Positions 46,331 through 56,783 of a DNA stretch of 64,000 bases are shown piece by piece. Source of the stretch: Schistocerca nitens (taxonomy: Eukaryota; Arthropoda; Insecta; Orthoptera; Acrididae). Made by a program: the position numbers and the translations under genes. Under the pieces are notes generated by a model, which saw only the letters and a program-made list of their open reading frames with translations, made no database searches and was not told the DNA's origin. Position 1 is the first letter of the stretch; the number at the start of each line of letters is the position of its first letter. Location: NCBI RefSeq assembly GCF_023898315.1, contig NC_064625.1, positions 103,278,269 through 103,342,268 on the forward strand, in the 5' to 3' direction.

Positions 46331-46861
46331 AGATGTCAATGTGGACGGCACTCTTGGTGCTTCGACAAGTGATTTGTAAATCAGCATTCGCCGGCGACAA
46401 CGAAAACAACGTTTACGCATCATTGTAAGAAGCAGTGCCTCAGTGGCTATTCACTCAAACCGAGTGAATGCGCTAGACAGAACAGTGTGCTATTTATAGC
46501 ATCAGTCCTGGCGCACGCAGCGGATGTGGACTCTTATCAGCTCCCGCTATCGCACCGGAAGTGAATTTTCCAGCAACACGGGTCTAGTAATACTAGAGCC
46601 CGTGTTGCGACAACGAAATTTGAATCGCGCGTCAAAAATACAACAACCAATCAGAGAATGTGCTCGACATCTATTGAGCATCCCAGAGTGGCCCAGAGAG
46701 CTACAACACTAAGAAGAATCGCTTCTCGGCTTTTGGCAAGATCAATGTGTAGTTCTTTTTACCCTTCGCAGAAGATGTCGAAGCACCAAGAGTGCCGTCC
46801 ACATTGACAAGTGATTTGTAAATCAGCATTCGCCGGCGACGACGAAAACAACGTTTACGCA
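46331..46861. repeat. Duplicated 89-bp unit with a flipped 32-bp core, flanking a U2-containing segment
   Basis: The left unit (46331-46419) and right unit (46773-46861) share GATGTC on the left. On the right they share AAGTGATTTGTAAATCAGCA and the rest through CGTTTACGCA, in the same orientation. Between these, the 32 bases 46335-46366 in the left unit appear as their reverse complement at 46777-46808 in the right unit, bounded by GTC and GAC. The segment between the units (46420-46772) contains the U2 snRNA match. The whole sits in the Tc1-like transposase remnant. Confidence 0.85.
46718..46756 (+). ncRNA. 5' end of a U2 snRNA (fragment, pseudogene)
   Basis: ATCGCTTCTCGGC is identical to the conserved 5' end of U2 snRNA. 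TTTTGGC, AAGATCAA and GTGTAGT follow in the right order with three single-base indels, covering about 39 nt of the roughly 190-nt RNA. The branch-point-recognition segment GTGTAGT is present. Everything downstream (stem IIa, Sm site, 3' stems) is missing, and a T run follows. It cannot make a working spliceosomal RNA. The 5' flank (46420-46717) could be a captured snRNA promoter, but I cannot recognise an insect PSE with certainty. Confidence 0.8.
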
Positions 46862-47400
46862 TTCGCACAAGACACACACAGTGCCAGTTGGAGGCCTTAT
46901 GGTATGGGGTGCTATTGGGTACAACACGCAAATCACAGTTGGTGTGTATTGAGTGCATTGTGACCAGTGTGTTCCCCACAAGTGACATCCTGTGACCTGT
47001 AGCCATACCCTATCTGCACAACACTCCAGATGCCACTTCTCAGCAAGACAATACATGACCACATGCAGCAGAAGTGCGTGCATTCTTGGTGTCACAGAAT
47101 GTCAGCGTTTTGCCGTGGCCTGCCAGATCACCGGACTTGTTGCCAATGATGAACCCTCTGCCACAGGCACTAAAGTGTCAATGGCATAGTAATGATGTAG
47201 ATGTAGAAAAATGTGTGGGATATGGTGGAATGATGGTTGCAGTACTGTGACTCAATGCCAACCACACAGGTGAACTTTGGAACAAGGTGAATGCAGCACG
47301 GATGGCTATACCACAGGACACCATTCAAACCTTATACATGTTTCCATCATGTCTGATGGAACTTGTTAAGGCCCATGGGTAACCTTGTGCTTACTAGGCA

Positions 47401-47798
47401 GCAGGACACATGATGAACCAAGGTGACTGAAATGCCAATCATTTCTGCAGAATATATTAATGTACGTGTCCTGTGAATATGAATATGAACACCCTATCCA
47501 GTCATTCAAGATGGTCTGTTTCTTCTGAACTTTAGTGCAAATCACCCATGAAAGTAAACATTTTAAATAAATAAACCTCTTTTTGAATGCATATCCAAAG
47601 CTTGTATTAATAATTGACTCACCTCATTACTATTTCTCTGTAAGTCACGCCAATGCCTTTGAGATACTGAACAGTCCTACCTATCTTAATATAATATACT
47701 TAGTGTAGTGGCCTTTTTGAAGTAATAGACTGTGTCATTCCTGAATTTGTAATTCACACTGTACAAAATTTAAAACACACAATACTGCTGCCTGATAT
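47401..47798. other. AT-rich sequence after the Tc1-like remnant
   Basis: It may include the 3' end of the Tc1-like element. No terminal inverted repeat was recognised. Confidence 0.4.
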
Positions 47799-47809
47799 TT
47801 TTGTTGTGT

Positions 47810-48009
47810 TCAAATGGTTCAAATGGCTCTGAGCACTATGGGACTCAACTGCTGAGGTCATTAGTCCCCTAGAACTTAGAACTAGTTAAACCTAACTAAC
47901 CTAAGGACATCACACACATCCATGCCCGAGGCAGGATTCGAACCTGCGACCGTAGCGGTCTCGCGGTTCCAGACTGCAGCGCCAGAACCGCGCGGCCACT
48001 TCGGCCGGC
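47810..48009 (-). repeat. SINE with class II tRNA-Leu(CAG)-like head and 11-bp duplication
   Basis: On the reverse strand the head starts GGCCGAAGTGGCCGCGCGGT and has an anticodon loop reading CAG. A long variable arm (about CCGCGAGACCGCTACGG) and a B box GGTTCGAATCC follow. The body CCTTAGGTTAGTTAGG to GAGCCATTTGAACCA is shared with the SINE at 16439-16662. TTTTGTTGTGT at 47799-47809 and 48010-48020 is the target duplication. Confidence 0.88.
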
Positions 48010-48020
48010 TTTTGTTGTGT

Positions 48021-48657
48021 GTCAAAGGTATCTGACTGCACAGTTCACAGTAGTTTCCTAGAGAAGTGCAGGTATTAGAGTATCCAAAATCTTTATAGAA
48101 ACTGGCTGTGACCCTACATAATGGAAAGCACGCAGAAAGTTGCATTAAGGAACTTGGGAGCATAATCTAAACAGCATCTTCAGAATGAGGAATTATTAGT
48201 TATTGGTATACCTGTAGAGGTTATCACTACAGGTATACCATACATATCAGTATTGATCCTGCTCTTGTGTATACATTACCTAAACTATCTTCCATTAGTT
48301 GTCTTCATTGCTGATATGTGGAACTTCAACACTTAAGAATGCGAATAATATTTTCTAATATGGACTGTCACTGAATAAAGGTGAAAAATAATACATGGAT
48401 ATAACGTATGTTTCATTGGCCTGTGTTCAGGTAAAAATTCTGGGCTAACAGGTCACGGTCAATACAAAAATGATTTTGTAGCTTTTCTACTCTGACTGTA
48501 GGAGACATTTTCAGGGATAAAACAGCATCTACATTGAGGGCTCCTGACAGTGCTGAATTTATACAGCTGCACAGAGGGCACACCATACATCAAGTGATAC
48601 CAACTGCAAGATCACCTCTGGTTGACTGTCATTCTGTTGGCACAAATATGACATTCA
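48021..48657. other. Non-coding sequence
   Basis: There is a short inverted repeat at about 48208-48240 (TATACCTGTAGAG against its complement, spaced by a few bases). Otherwise nothing is recognised. Confidence 0.5.
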
Positions 48658-48659
48658 TA

Positions 48660-48990
48660 CACTACTGGCCATTAAAATAGCTACACCACGAAGATGACCT
48701 GCTCCAGGCGCAAAATTTAACAGACGGGAAGAAGATGCTGTGATATGCAAATGATTAGCTTTTCAGAGCAATCGCAAAAGTTTGCCGCTGGTGGCGACAC
48801 ATACAACGTGCTGACATGAGGAAAGTTTCCAACCGATTTCTCAGACACAAACAGCAGTTGACCGACGTTGCCTGGTGAAAAGTTGTGATGCCTCACGTAA
48901 GGAGGAGAAATGCGTACCATCAAGTTTCTGATTTTGATAAAGGTCGGATTGTAGCCTATCGCGATTGCTGTTTATCGTATCGCGACATTC
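48660..48990 (+). mobile_element. 5' end of a Tc1-like transposon, truncated
   Basis: The terminus CACTACTGGCCATTAAAATA follows a TA at 48658-48659. An untranslated leader leads to ATG at 48885: the products of the frames read RRRNAYHQVSDFDKGRIVAY and LSYRDI, the first helix-turn-helix of a Tc1 transposase that I recall as common in grasshoppers. The copy stops at about 48990, where LINE sequence begins. The remaining 1.2 kb of the element is absent. Confidence 0.8.
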
Positions 48991-48991
48991 C

Positions 48992-50495
48992 TGGTCTCCA
49001 CATGTGTGTTATTTGGCTGCTCGTTGTACGTGTTCCCTCAATATCCTCTGTGTTCTCAGCGGTACGTCATGGGGAGCAGATCGAATGGTCCTGCTTCGCT
49101 TATATCGGTCCATTGTCCGATCAAAGCTGGATTATGGGAGCTTTGTCTACTCTTCTGTCCAGGCGTCCACCTTACGCCAACTAAACTCTATCCAACATTG
49201 GGGGTTACGTCTGGCGACTGGAGCATTCTACACCAGCCCTGTTGATTCAGTAGGCCGAAGCTACCAGCGCGATATGTTGTCGGTACACCCGCCGACTGAT
49301 GTCAATGCCTGACCACCAGTCATATTTCTCCTTCTTTGACGACTCTCTTGACCGCCGATTCGGGCTGTATGTCTCTGCCCTGTTACCTCCTGGAGTTCGC
49401 TTTCATCGCCTGCTTCAGCAACTTGATTTTACCCTCCCTCCTGATTTTTTCGAGTGGGTGAGAGCCCGACGCCATCTTGGCTCCAGGCTCAGGTTCGCGT
49501 TCACCTTGAACTCGGCTCGCTCCCAAAGGAGAGGACCACAGATTCGATATACCGCTCGAGGATCGTCAAACTTTGTTCGAGTCTTGCTAATAATGTCTTT
49601 ATTTACACAGGTGGCTCCAAGACTACTGCTGGCGTCGGATGTGCCTTTGTCGTTGGGGATGATGCCTTTCAATATTGGCTCCTTGACCAGTGTTCAAGCT
49701 TTACAGCTGGGTTTTTTGCTCTCTACTAGGCTGTTCAATATATCCACTGCCATCATCATTCTTCTCCGTATGTCATCTGCTCTGATTCTTTGAGCGCCAT
49801 TCAGAGTCTCCGTGACCCATATTCGGACCACCCTCTCGTGCAACAAATTCAACGGTCCCTTCAGTCGCTAGCTGATACCTGCGCTCGTGTTCCTTTTTTG
49901 TGGATTACTGGCCACGTTGGTGTGCCTGGAAACGAAGCAACTGATGCTGCGGCCAAGGCTGCTGTCCTCCTGACTCGGACAGCTTCCTTTTGTGTCCCAT
50001 CAACTGATGTTAGCGGGGTTCTTTGTCAGCGTGTTTCATCATTGTGGCATGAGGGTTAGTCCTCTCTCCATGAAAATAAGCTTAGGGCCATCAAACCGAT
50101 CCCGACGGCTTGTACAACCTCCTCACACCCCTCCCGGCGAGAGGTCATTTTGGCCAGGTTGCGAATTGGGCATTGCCAATTTAGCCACCGCTACCTTTTG
50201 TCCGGTGACCCCGCTCCGCAATGCACCTGTGGTCATCCATTGACAGTGTGCCATGTTTTATTGTCCTGTCCTCATTTTATTCACTCTCGTGTTGTCCTGT
50301 CTCTGCCGTCTACCTTACAGGAACTTTTGGCTAATGACGCTCGAGCAGCTGCTCGTGTCCTTAGTTTTATTACATTGACGGACTTGTCCAAAGAGATCTA
50401 ACTCTTTTATTTTGTTTATCTGCGTCTTTGTAAGTACTTTCTGGTGTTGCCCCCTTGCGTTTTCTACGCTATTAGTGCACCATGACATAAAGATT
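48992..50495 (+). pseudogene. LINE fragment with reverse transcriptase end and RNase H domain (I/LOA-like)
   Basis: The first part reads LLRLYRSIVRSKLDYGSFVY (about 49080-49145) and LRLATGAFYTSPV (about 49208-49245), the usual post-polymerase region. Fragments with SKTTAGVG, FTAGFFAL and SDSLSAIQSLRDP (about 49770-49810), then FLWITGHVGVPGNEATDAAAK (about 49900-49955), give an RNase H domain with Asp and His active residues. The C-terminal CTCGHPLTVCHVLLSCPHF (about 50220-50280) is a CCHC-type end, and the stop is at 50399-50401. RNase H after the polymerase is typical of I, R1 or LOA groups. It is 5'-truncated, joined to the Tc1 end, and has a few frame changes before 49790. Confidence 0.8.
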
Positions 50496-50499
50496 GAAT

Positions 50500-53440
50500 A
50501 ATCAACGAAAGGATAACGTTCTAAGAGTCGGGGCGTCGAATGTCAGAAGCTTGAACGTGGTAGGGAAACTAGAAAATCTGAAACAGGAAATGAAAAGGCT
50601 CAATCTAGATATAGTAGGGGTAAGTGAAGTGGAAGGAAGACAAGGATTTCTGGTCAGATGAGTATTGGGTAATATCAACAGCAGCAGAAAATGGTATAAC
50701 AGGTGTATGATTCGTTATGAATAGGAAGGTAGGGCAGAGGGTGTGTTACTGTGAACAGTTCAGTGACCGGCTTGTTCTAATCAGAATCGACAGCAGACCA
50801 ACATCGTCAACGATAGTTCAGGTATACCTGCCGGCATCGCAAGCTGAAGATGAACAGATAGAGAAAGTGTATGAAGATATTGAAAGGGTAATGCAGTATG
50901 TAATGGGGGACGAAAATCTAATAGTCGTGGGCAATTGGAATGCAGTTGTAGGGGAAGGAGTAGAAGAAAAGGTTACAGGAGAATATGGGCTTGGGACGAG
51001 GAATGAAAGAGGAGAACGACTAATTAAGTTCTGTAACAAGTTTCAGCTAGTAATAGCGAATACCCTGTTCAAGAATCACAAGAGGAGAAGGTATACTTGG
51101 AAAAGGCCGGGAGATACGGGAAGATTTCAATTGGATTACATCATGGTCAGACAGATTCCGAAATCAGATACTGGACTGTAAGGCGTACCCAGAAGAAGAT
51201 ATAGACTCAGATCACAATATAGTAGTGATGAAGAGTAGGCTGAAGTTCAAGACATTAGTCAGGAAGAATCAATACGCAAAGAAGTGGGATACAGAAGTAC
51301 TAAGGAATGACGAGATACGTTCGAAGTTCTCTAACGCTATAGATACAGCAATAAGGAATAGCTCAGTAGGCAGTACAATTGAAGAGGAATGGACATCACT
51401 AAAAAGGGCCATCGCAGAAGTTGGGAAGGAAAACATAGGTACAAAGAAGGTAGCTGCGAAGAAACCGTGGGTAACAGAAGAAATACTTCAGGTGATTGAT
51501 GAAAGAAGGACGTACAAACGTGTTCCGGGAAAATCAGGAATACAGAAACAAAAGTCGCTGAGGAATGAAATAAATAGGAAGTGCAGGGAAACTTAAGACG
51601 AAATGGCTGCAGGAAAAATGTGAAGACATCGAAAAAGATATGATTGTCGGAAGGACAGACTCAGCACACAGGAAAGTCAAAACAACCTTTGGTGACATTA
51701 AAAGCAACGGTGGTAACATTAAGAGTGCAACGGGAATTCCGCTGTTAAATGCAGAGGAGAGAGCAGATAGGTGGAAAGAATACATTGAAAGCCTCTATGA
51801 GGGTGAAGATTTGTCTGATGTGATAGAAGAAGAAACAGGAGTCGATTTAGAAGAGATAGGGTATCCAGTATTAGAATCGGAATTTAAAAGAGCTTTGGAG
51901 GACTTACGGTCAAATAAGGCAGAAGGGATAGATAACATTCCATCAGAATTTCTAAAATCATTGGGGGAAGTGGCAACAAAACGACTATTCACGTTGGTGT
52001 GTAGAATATATGAGTCTGGCGATATACCATCTGACTTTCGGAAAAGCATCATCCACACAATTCCGAAGACGGCAAGAGCTGACAAGTGCGAGAATTATCG
52101 CACAATCAGCTTAACAGCTCATGCATCGAAGCTGCTTACAAGAATAATACACAGAAGAATGGAGAAGAAAATTGAGAATGCGCTAGGTGACGATCAGTTT
52201 GGCTTTAGGAAAAGTAAAGGGACGAGAGAGGCAATTCTGACGTTACGGCTAATTATGGAAGCAAGGCTAAAGAAAAATCAAGACACTTTCATAGGATTTG
52301 TCGACCTGGAAAAAGCGTTCGACAATATAAAATGGTGCAAGCTGTTCGAGATTCTGAAAAAAGTAGGGGTAAGCTATAGGGAGAGACGGGTCATATACAA
52401 TATATACAACAACCGAGAGGGAATAATAAGAGTGGACGATCAAGAACGAAGTGCTCGTATTAAGAAGGGTGTAAAACAAGGCTGTAGCCTTTCGCCCCTA
52501 CTCTTCAATCTGTACATAGAGGAAGCAATGATGGAAATAAAAGAAAGGTTCAGGAGTGGAATAAAACTAAAAGGTGAAAGGATATCAATGATACGATTCG
52601 CTGATGACATTGCTATCCTGAGTGAAAGTGAAGAAGAATTAAATGATCTGCTGAACGGAATGAACAGTCTAATGAGTACACAGTATGGTTTGAGAGTAAA
52701 TCGGAGAAAGACGAAGGTAATGAGAAGTAGTAGAAATGAGAACAGCGAGAAAATTAACATCAGGATTGATGGTCACGAAGTCAATGAAGTTAAGGAATTC
52801 TGCTACCTAGGCAGTAAAATAACCAATGACGGACGGAGCAAAGAGGACATCAAAAGCAGACTCGCTATGGCAAAAAAGGCATTTCTGGCCAAGAGAAGTC
52901 TACTAATATCAAATAGCGGCCTTAATTTGAGGAAGAAATTTCTGAGGTTGTACGTCTGGAGTACAGCATTGTATGGTAGTGAAACATGGACTGTGGGAAA
53001 ACCGGTACAGAAGAGAATCGAAGCATTTGAGATGTGGTGCTATAGGCGAATGTTGAAAATTGGGTGGACTGATAAGGTAAGGAATGAGGAGGTTCTACGC
53101 AGAATCAGAAAGGAATATGTGGAAAACACTGATAAGGAGAAGGGACAGGATGATAGGACATCTGCTAAGACATGAGGGAATGACTTCCATGGTACTAGAG
53201 GGAGCTGTAGAGGGCAAAAACTGTAGAGGAAGACAGAGATTGGAATACGTCAAGCAAATAATTGAGGACGTAGGTTGCAAGTGCTACTCTGAGATGAAGA
53301 GGTTAGCAGAGGAAAGGAATTCGTGGCGGGCCGCATCAAACCAGTCAGTAGACAGATGACAAAAAAAAAGTGCACTAACGTTTGTGACTGGGTGCTAATG
53401 ACCTTAGTAGTTGAGTGCCCTAAACAAAACAAAAAAAAAT
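50500..53440 (+). mobile_element. Second RTE-clade LINE, 5'-truncated, several frame breaks
   Basis: Endonuclease blocks start at about 50515 (RKDNVLRVGASNVRSLN) and continue through GNWNAVVGEG (in which Asn replaces the usual Asp), YTWKRPGDTGRFQLDYIM and DSDHNIVVM. The reverse transcriptase (511 open residues, 51640-53175) has SNKAEGIDNIPSEFL, FVDLEKAFDNIKW, GVKQGCSLSPLLFNLYIEE and IRFADDIAILSE. The C-terminal part continues in another frame to WRAASNQSVDR (53359). At least three frameshifts (near 51190, 51590 and 53120), an altered endonuclease Asp and a missing leader mark it as dead. It is clearly a different RTE family from the copy at 31776-35059. An A-rich 3' end lies at 53359-53440. 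Confidence 0.88.
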
Positions 53441-53451
53441 TAATCTTACAT

Positions 53452-53455
<4 letters not shown>

Positions 53456-53500
<45 letters not shown>
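53456..53500. repeat. (GT)n microsatellite
   Basis: Uninterrupted GT dinucleotides following the 3' end of the RTE copy. Confidence 0.95.
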
Positions 53501-53504
<4 letters not shown>

Positions 53505-53519
53505 AAAAGCACAAGTTTG

Positions 53520-55670
53520 TAAAGAGCACTCCCCCTTTTTTTTTAGCTACTTCTCTCTCAACAAAACATGATTATGATGGTGAAAGTCCTGGAAGGTATA
53601 TTTCTGAGTGAATATTTGTCAGAATATGGGGAATTTCTTCCAAAAATGTTCGCACAACATAGATTTCTGATTTCTTTTGAAAGGTTACTTTTTGTTTACT
53701 ACAATTTTGGGAAACTGCAGCTACCATTCACCATTCAATCATGATGAGACAATGACAAAATTGTATTTACATACTTTTTTTACTTTGGTCAATTGTTTTG
53801 TCTCCTTCTAATCCATTTTTTAAAAAATACTGATAATTGTAACTACAAATTACAACTTCAGTAGTTTGTTCAGAATGCATTGCTGCTGACACATGCTAGC
53901 CATGGATTTTGCTTTCTGCTCACCTTTCTAAATAAATGTGAAACCATTTAACTCAGTAGATGGAATTAGTGTTGACCTGAAAATGTAGCGTAAGTTTTTG
54001 GCCAAATTCAGGAAAATTCACCATTTTTAGCAAAATATACACACCATGTTATTTGTCTGAATGGTTAGCTTGACAACCTTTCAAACTAGTACAGTTTGTG
54101 TCTGAAGACAAATCCTTATTAGATTGGAATTGACTGTTAAAATAAGTGGTAATTAGAGAACTCTTTGACTCGAGTGTTTGCTTCTGCATAAATTTCTAAA
54201 GGTTCTTTCTGAAATGGTATTTTAGTTTTCTTCTTTTGGATTTCTTTAAGCTTTCAACAAATGATTGATTTCCAGCAGGAAAATGTCACTGCTTCCCAAT
54301 AGAAACAGACTGCTTCTACGATTTAGTGTTTTCTCAGTGTCATTACTCCTTCGGAATTTAAGAATCTGCATAATATTGACTTCCAACTTCCATGGGCATT
54401 CATAGCCATGGGATCCATACCTCACAATGCTACATGGAGAACTGACAATGTACTTTGTGTAGCAGTAGAACCAGAAATATGTCGTCAAGTTTTGTTTTCA
54501 GGTCAGTATAGTGCAGATTGTGGTCACTATTAATTGGAAGTTGTCCATGAACATAAATTAGTATTATGACCTCCAGAGGGAAGAGACGTGATGTGGGGAA
54601 GCAAACCCCACCTGCCTCTCACAGGACAGCAGTCTTATAACCGTGTTTTGTGTTTCTGTGGAAACACAACTGACACACAGTCATCGGCATCCCTGATGCC
54701 TTCGGGTGGACTTCAGTTTGTTACTGAACTGCGTGATTGACTGGGATAAAGTCTCTCCGCTCATTTTGAAAGAACAAATGACGAGTAACACTTGACCCAA
54801 ACCATTAAGTAGTGACTGTCTATCAGTTGTTTCTTGAGGTTGACATGGTCATAAGTGAGTTAGTTCAGGCACATTCTGTACCTGTGTCTGATGCAAGTAC
54901 AATTCAGAACACATCACCTATTAACAGTCGTGTTAAACTGTCCAATATTTCAACATTGTCTGTTAGCTAAACAGTAACTTCTGCATTTTTGAGCTGCCCC
55001 TCAGCAGAGACCCGCAGCAAATTATCTGGCTCGTATCTTGTACACACCATTAAACTGCATAGAAATGGCACAGCAACAGAGCATTAAGTTCACCGATGTG
55101 TGGTTGCTTTCATGAACTTTTAATTTGGAAATACTTTTTGCACATGTTATCTTTTTAAATCAAGCTTTGCCATATGAAGTGCAATAACAGTAATCTGAAA
55201 TTGGTTACTTTTTTGATATTCATATGCAAGAAATAAAGATATTTCTAACAAGCACTGATAAATTAACTGAATAATGTTGTTTTGCAGTGAAATCTATCCA
55301 GATGACATGAACCGTTTTCACATTTCATGACAGAATTTGCACCTATATTCGCACAATCACAAATGAGAATTTTTCAGAGCCCCACGAATTAACCATTACT
55401 GCTTTGACATCATTAGCCAGCAAAAGACAACACGCATCTTCCCTCTTGCTGTGAAAAATCAATATAATTGATGCACATAAATACTAGATCTCTGAAATAT
55501 AAAGCTGATGAACTTGGTGTTGTAGTGAATGGAAACAATAGAATAGTATAGTATTATGTATTAATGAACACTGGTAAAGAGAAGAGATAAAACTGTATGT
55601 ACCACCATGTTTTAATTTAATTACAAGTTATTGCAGACCCAATGGAGGTTATGGGGGTTCCTCAAAAAAA
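53520..55670. other. Longest stretch without any recognised element
   Basis: AT-rich sequence of about 2.1 kb with no long frame on either strand, no tRNA-like head and no paired termini that I could see. It is the best candidate in the window for old unique sequence. Confidence 0.5.
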
Positions 55671-55688
55671 AAAAATATATATATATAT

Positions 55689-56232
55689 ATATATCTAAAA
55701 AGAAAGATGATGAGACTTACCAAACAAAAGCGCTGGCAGGACGATAGACACACAAACAAACACAAATATACACACAAAATTCAAGCTTTCGCAACAAACT
55801 GTTGCCTCATCAGGAAAGAGGGGAAGGAGAGGGAAAGACGAAAGGATGTGGGTTTTAAGGGAGAGGATAAGGAGTCATTCCAATCCCGGGAGCGGAAAGA
55901 CTTACCTTAGGGGGAAAAAAGGACAGGTATACACTCGCACACACACACACACATATCAGAAGTCGTATCCCTGTGTGTGTGTGCGAGTGTATACCTGTCC
56001 TTTTTTCCCCCTAAGGTAAGTCTTTCCGCTCCCGGGATTGGAATGACTCCTTATCCTCTCCCTTAAAACCCACATCCTTTCGTCTTTCCCTCTCCTTCCC
56101 CTCTTTCCTGATGAGGCAACAGTTTGTTGCGAAAGCTTGAATTTTGTGTGTATATTTGTGTTTGTTTGTGTGTCTATCGTCCTGCCAGCGCTTTTGTTTG
56201 GTAAGTCTCATCATCTTTCTTTTTAGATATAT
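55689..56232. repeat. Near-perfect palindrome, arms about 260 bp
   Basis: 55689-55948 and 55973-56232 are reverse complements with no mismatch that I could find. They are separated by a spacer of roughly 24 bp (ATATCAGAAGTCGTATCCC region). The same 67-residue frame is therefore open on both strands and is not a gene. The arm sequence is the non-coding end of the Penelope-like element that follows. A third, diverged copy lies at 56270-56520. (AT)n precedes the left arm. Confidence 0.92.
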
Positions 56233-56269
56233 TTTTCCACGTGGAATGTTTCCCTCTGTTATATATATA

Positions 56270-56745
56270 TAATCAGGGAAACATTCCATGTGGGGAAAAA
56301 TATATCCAAAAACAAAGATGTGTGACTTACCAAACGAAAGTGCTGGCAGGTCGACATACACACAAAATTCTAGCTTTAGCAACTGACGGTTGCTTCTTCA
56401 GGAAAGAGGGAAGGAGAGGGAAAGATGAAAGGATGTGGGTTTTAGGGGAGAGGGTAAGGAGTCATTCCAATCCCGGGAGCAGAAAGACTTACCTTGGGGG
56501 AAAAAAGGACAGGTATACACACTCACTCGCTCGCACGCACGCACGCACGCACAAGCAGACATTTGTAAAGGCAAAGAGTTCGGGCAGAGATGTCAGTCGA
56601 GGCGGAAGTACAGAGGCAAAGATGTTGAAAGACAGGTGAGGTATGAGTGGCGGCAACTTGAAATTAGTGGAGGTTGAGGCCTGGCGGATAACGAGAGGAG
56701 AGGATATACTGAAGGGCATGTTCCCATCTCCGGAGTTCTGACAAG
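56270..56745 (-). repeat. Inverted copy of the Penelope-like element's 3' end
   Basis: 56510-56745 is the reverse complement of about 57420-57640: end of coding, then CCTCACCTGTCTTTCAACAT on the sense strand, then the GT-rich part. 56270-56510 matches the palindrome arm with roughly 8% difference by eye. The arrangement of inverted partial copies around a coding core is known for Penelope-like elements. Confidence 0.7.
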
Positions 56746-56783
56746 TTGGTGTTAGTGGGAAGTATCCAGATAACCCGGACGGT

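Larger units (their letters stand above)
29460..47400 (+). mobile_element. Tc1-like DNA transposon, outermost layer of the nest
   Basis: The 5' part (about 29560-29658) reads IREFEAGHIIEMRK, a helix-turn-helix start of a Tc1-like transposase. It resumes in frame after the LTR element at 45963 (GTKYFGSATSVNR) and continues to LPLANVQKQVRWQWHW (about 46200-46245). The SDKSRVWV block near the first catalytic Asp follows at about 46290. Beyond an inserted duplicated segment (46331-46861) come YGVLLGTT (the MVWGAI-like block, about 46895), the degraded QQDN region (about 47045) and LPWPARSPDL (about 47110-47140). Several stops and frameshifts make it a pseudogene. Terminal repeats were not resolved, so the outer limits are approximate. 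Confidence 0.6.

Noticed and set aside
46718-46756. A working U2 snRNA gene
   Set aside because: Only about 39 of roughly 190 nt are present, with indels, and no Sm site follows.
55707-56215. Identical small proteins on both strands
   Set aside because: They are generated by the palindrome and have no start context or family support.
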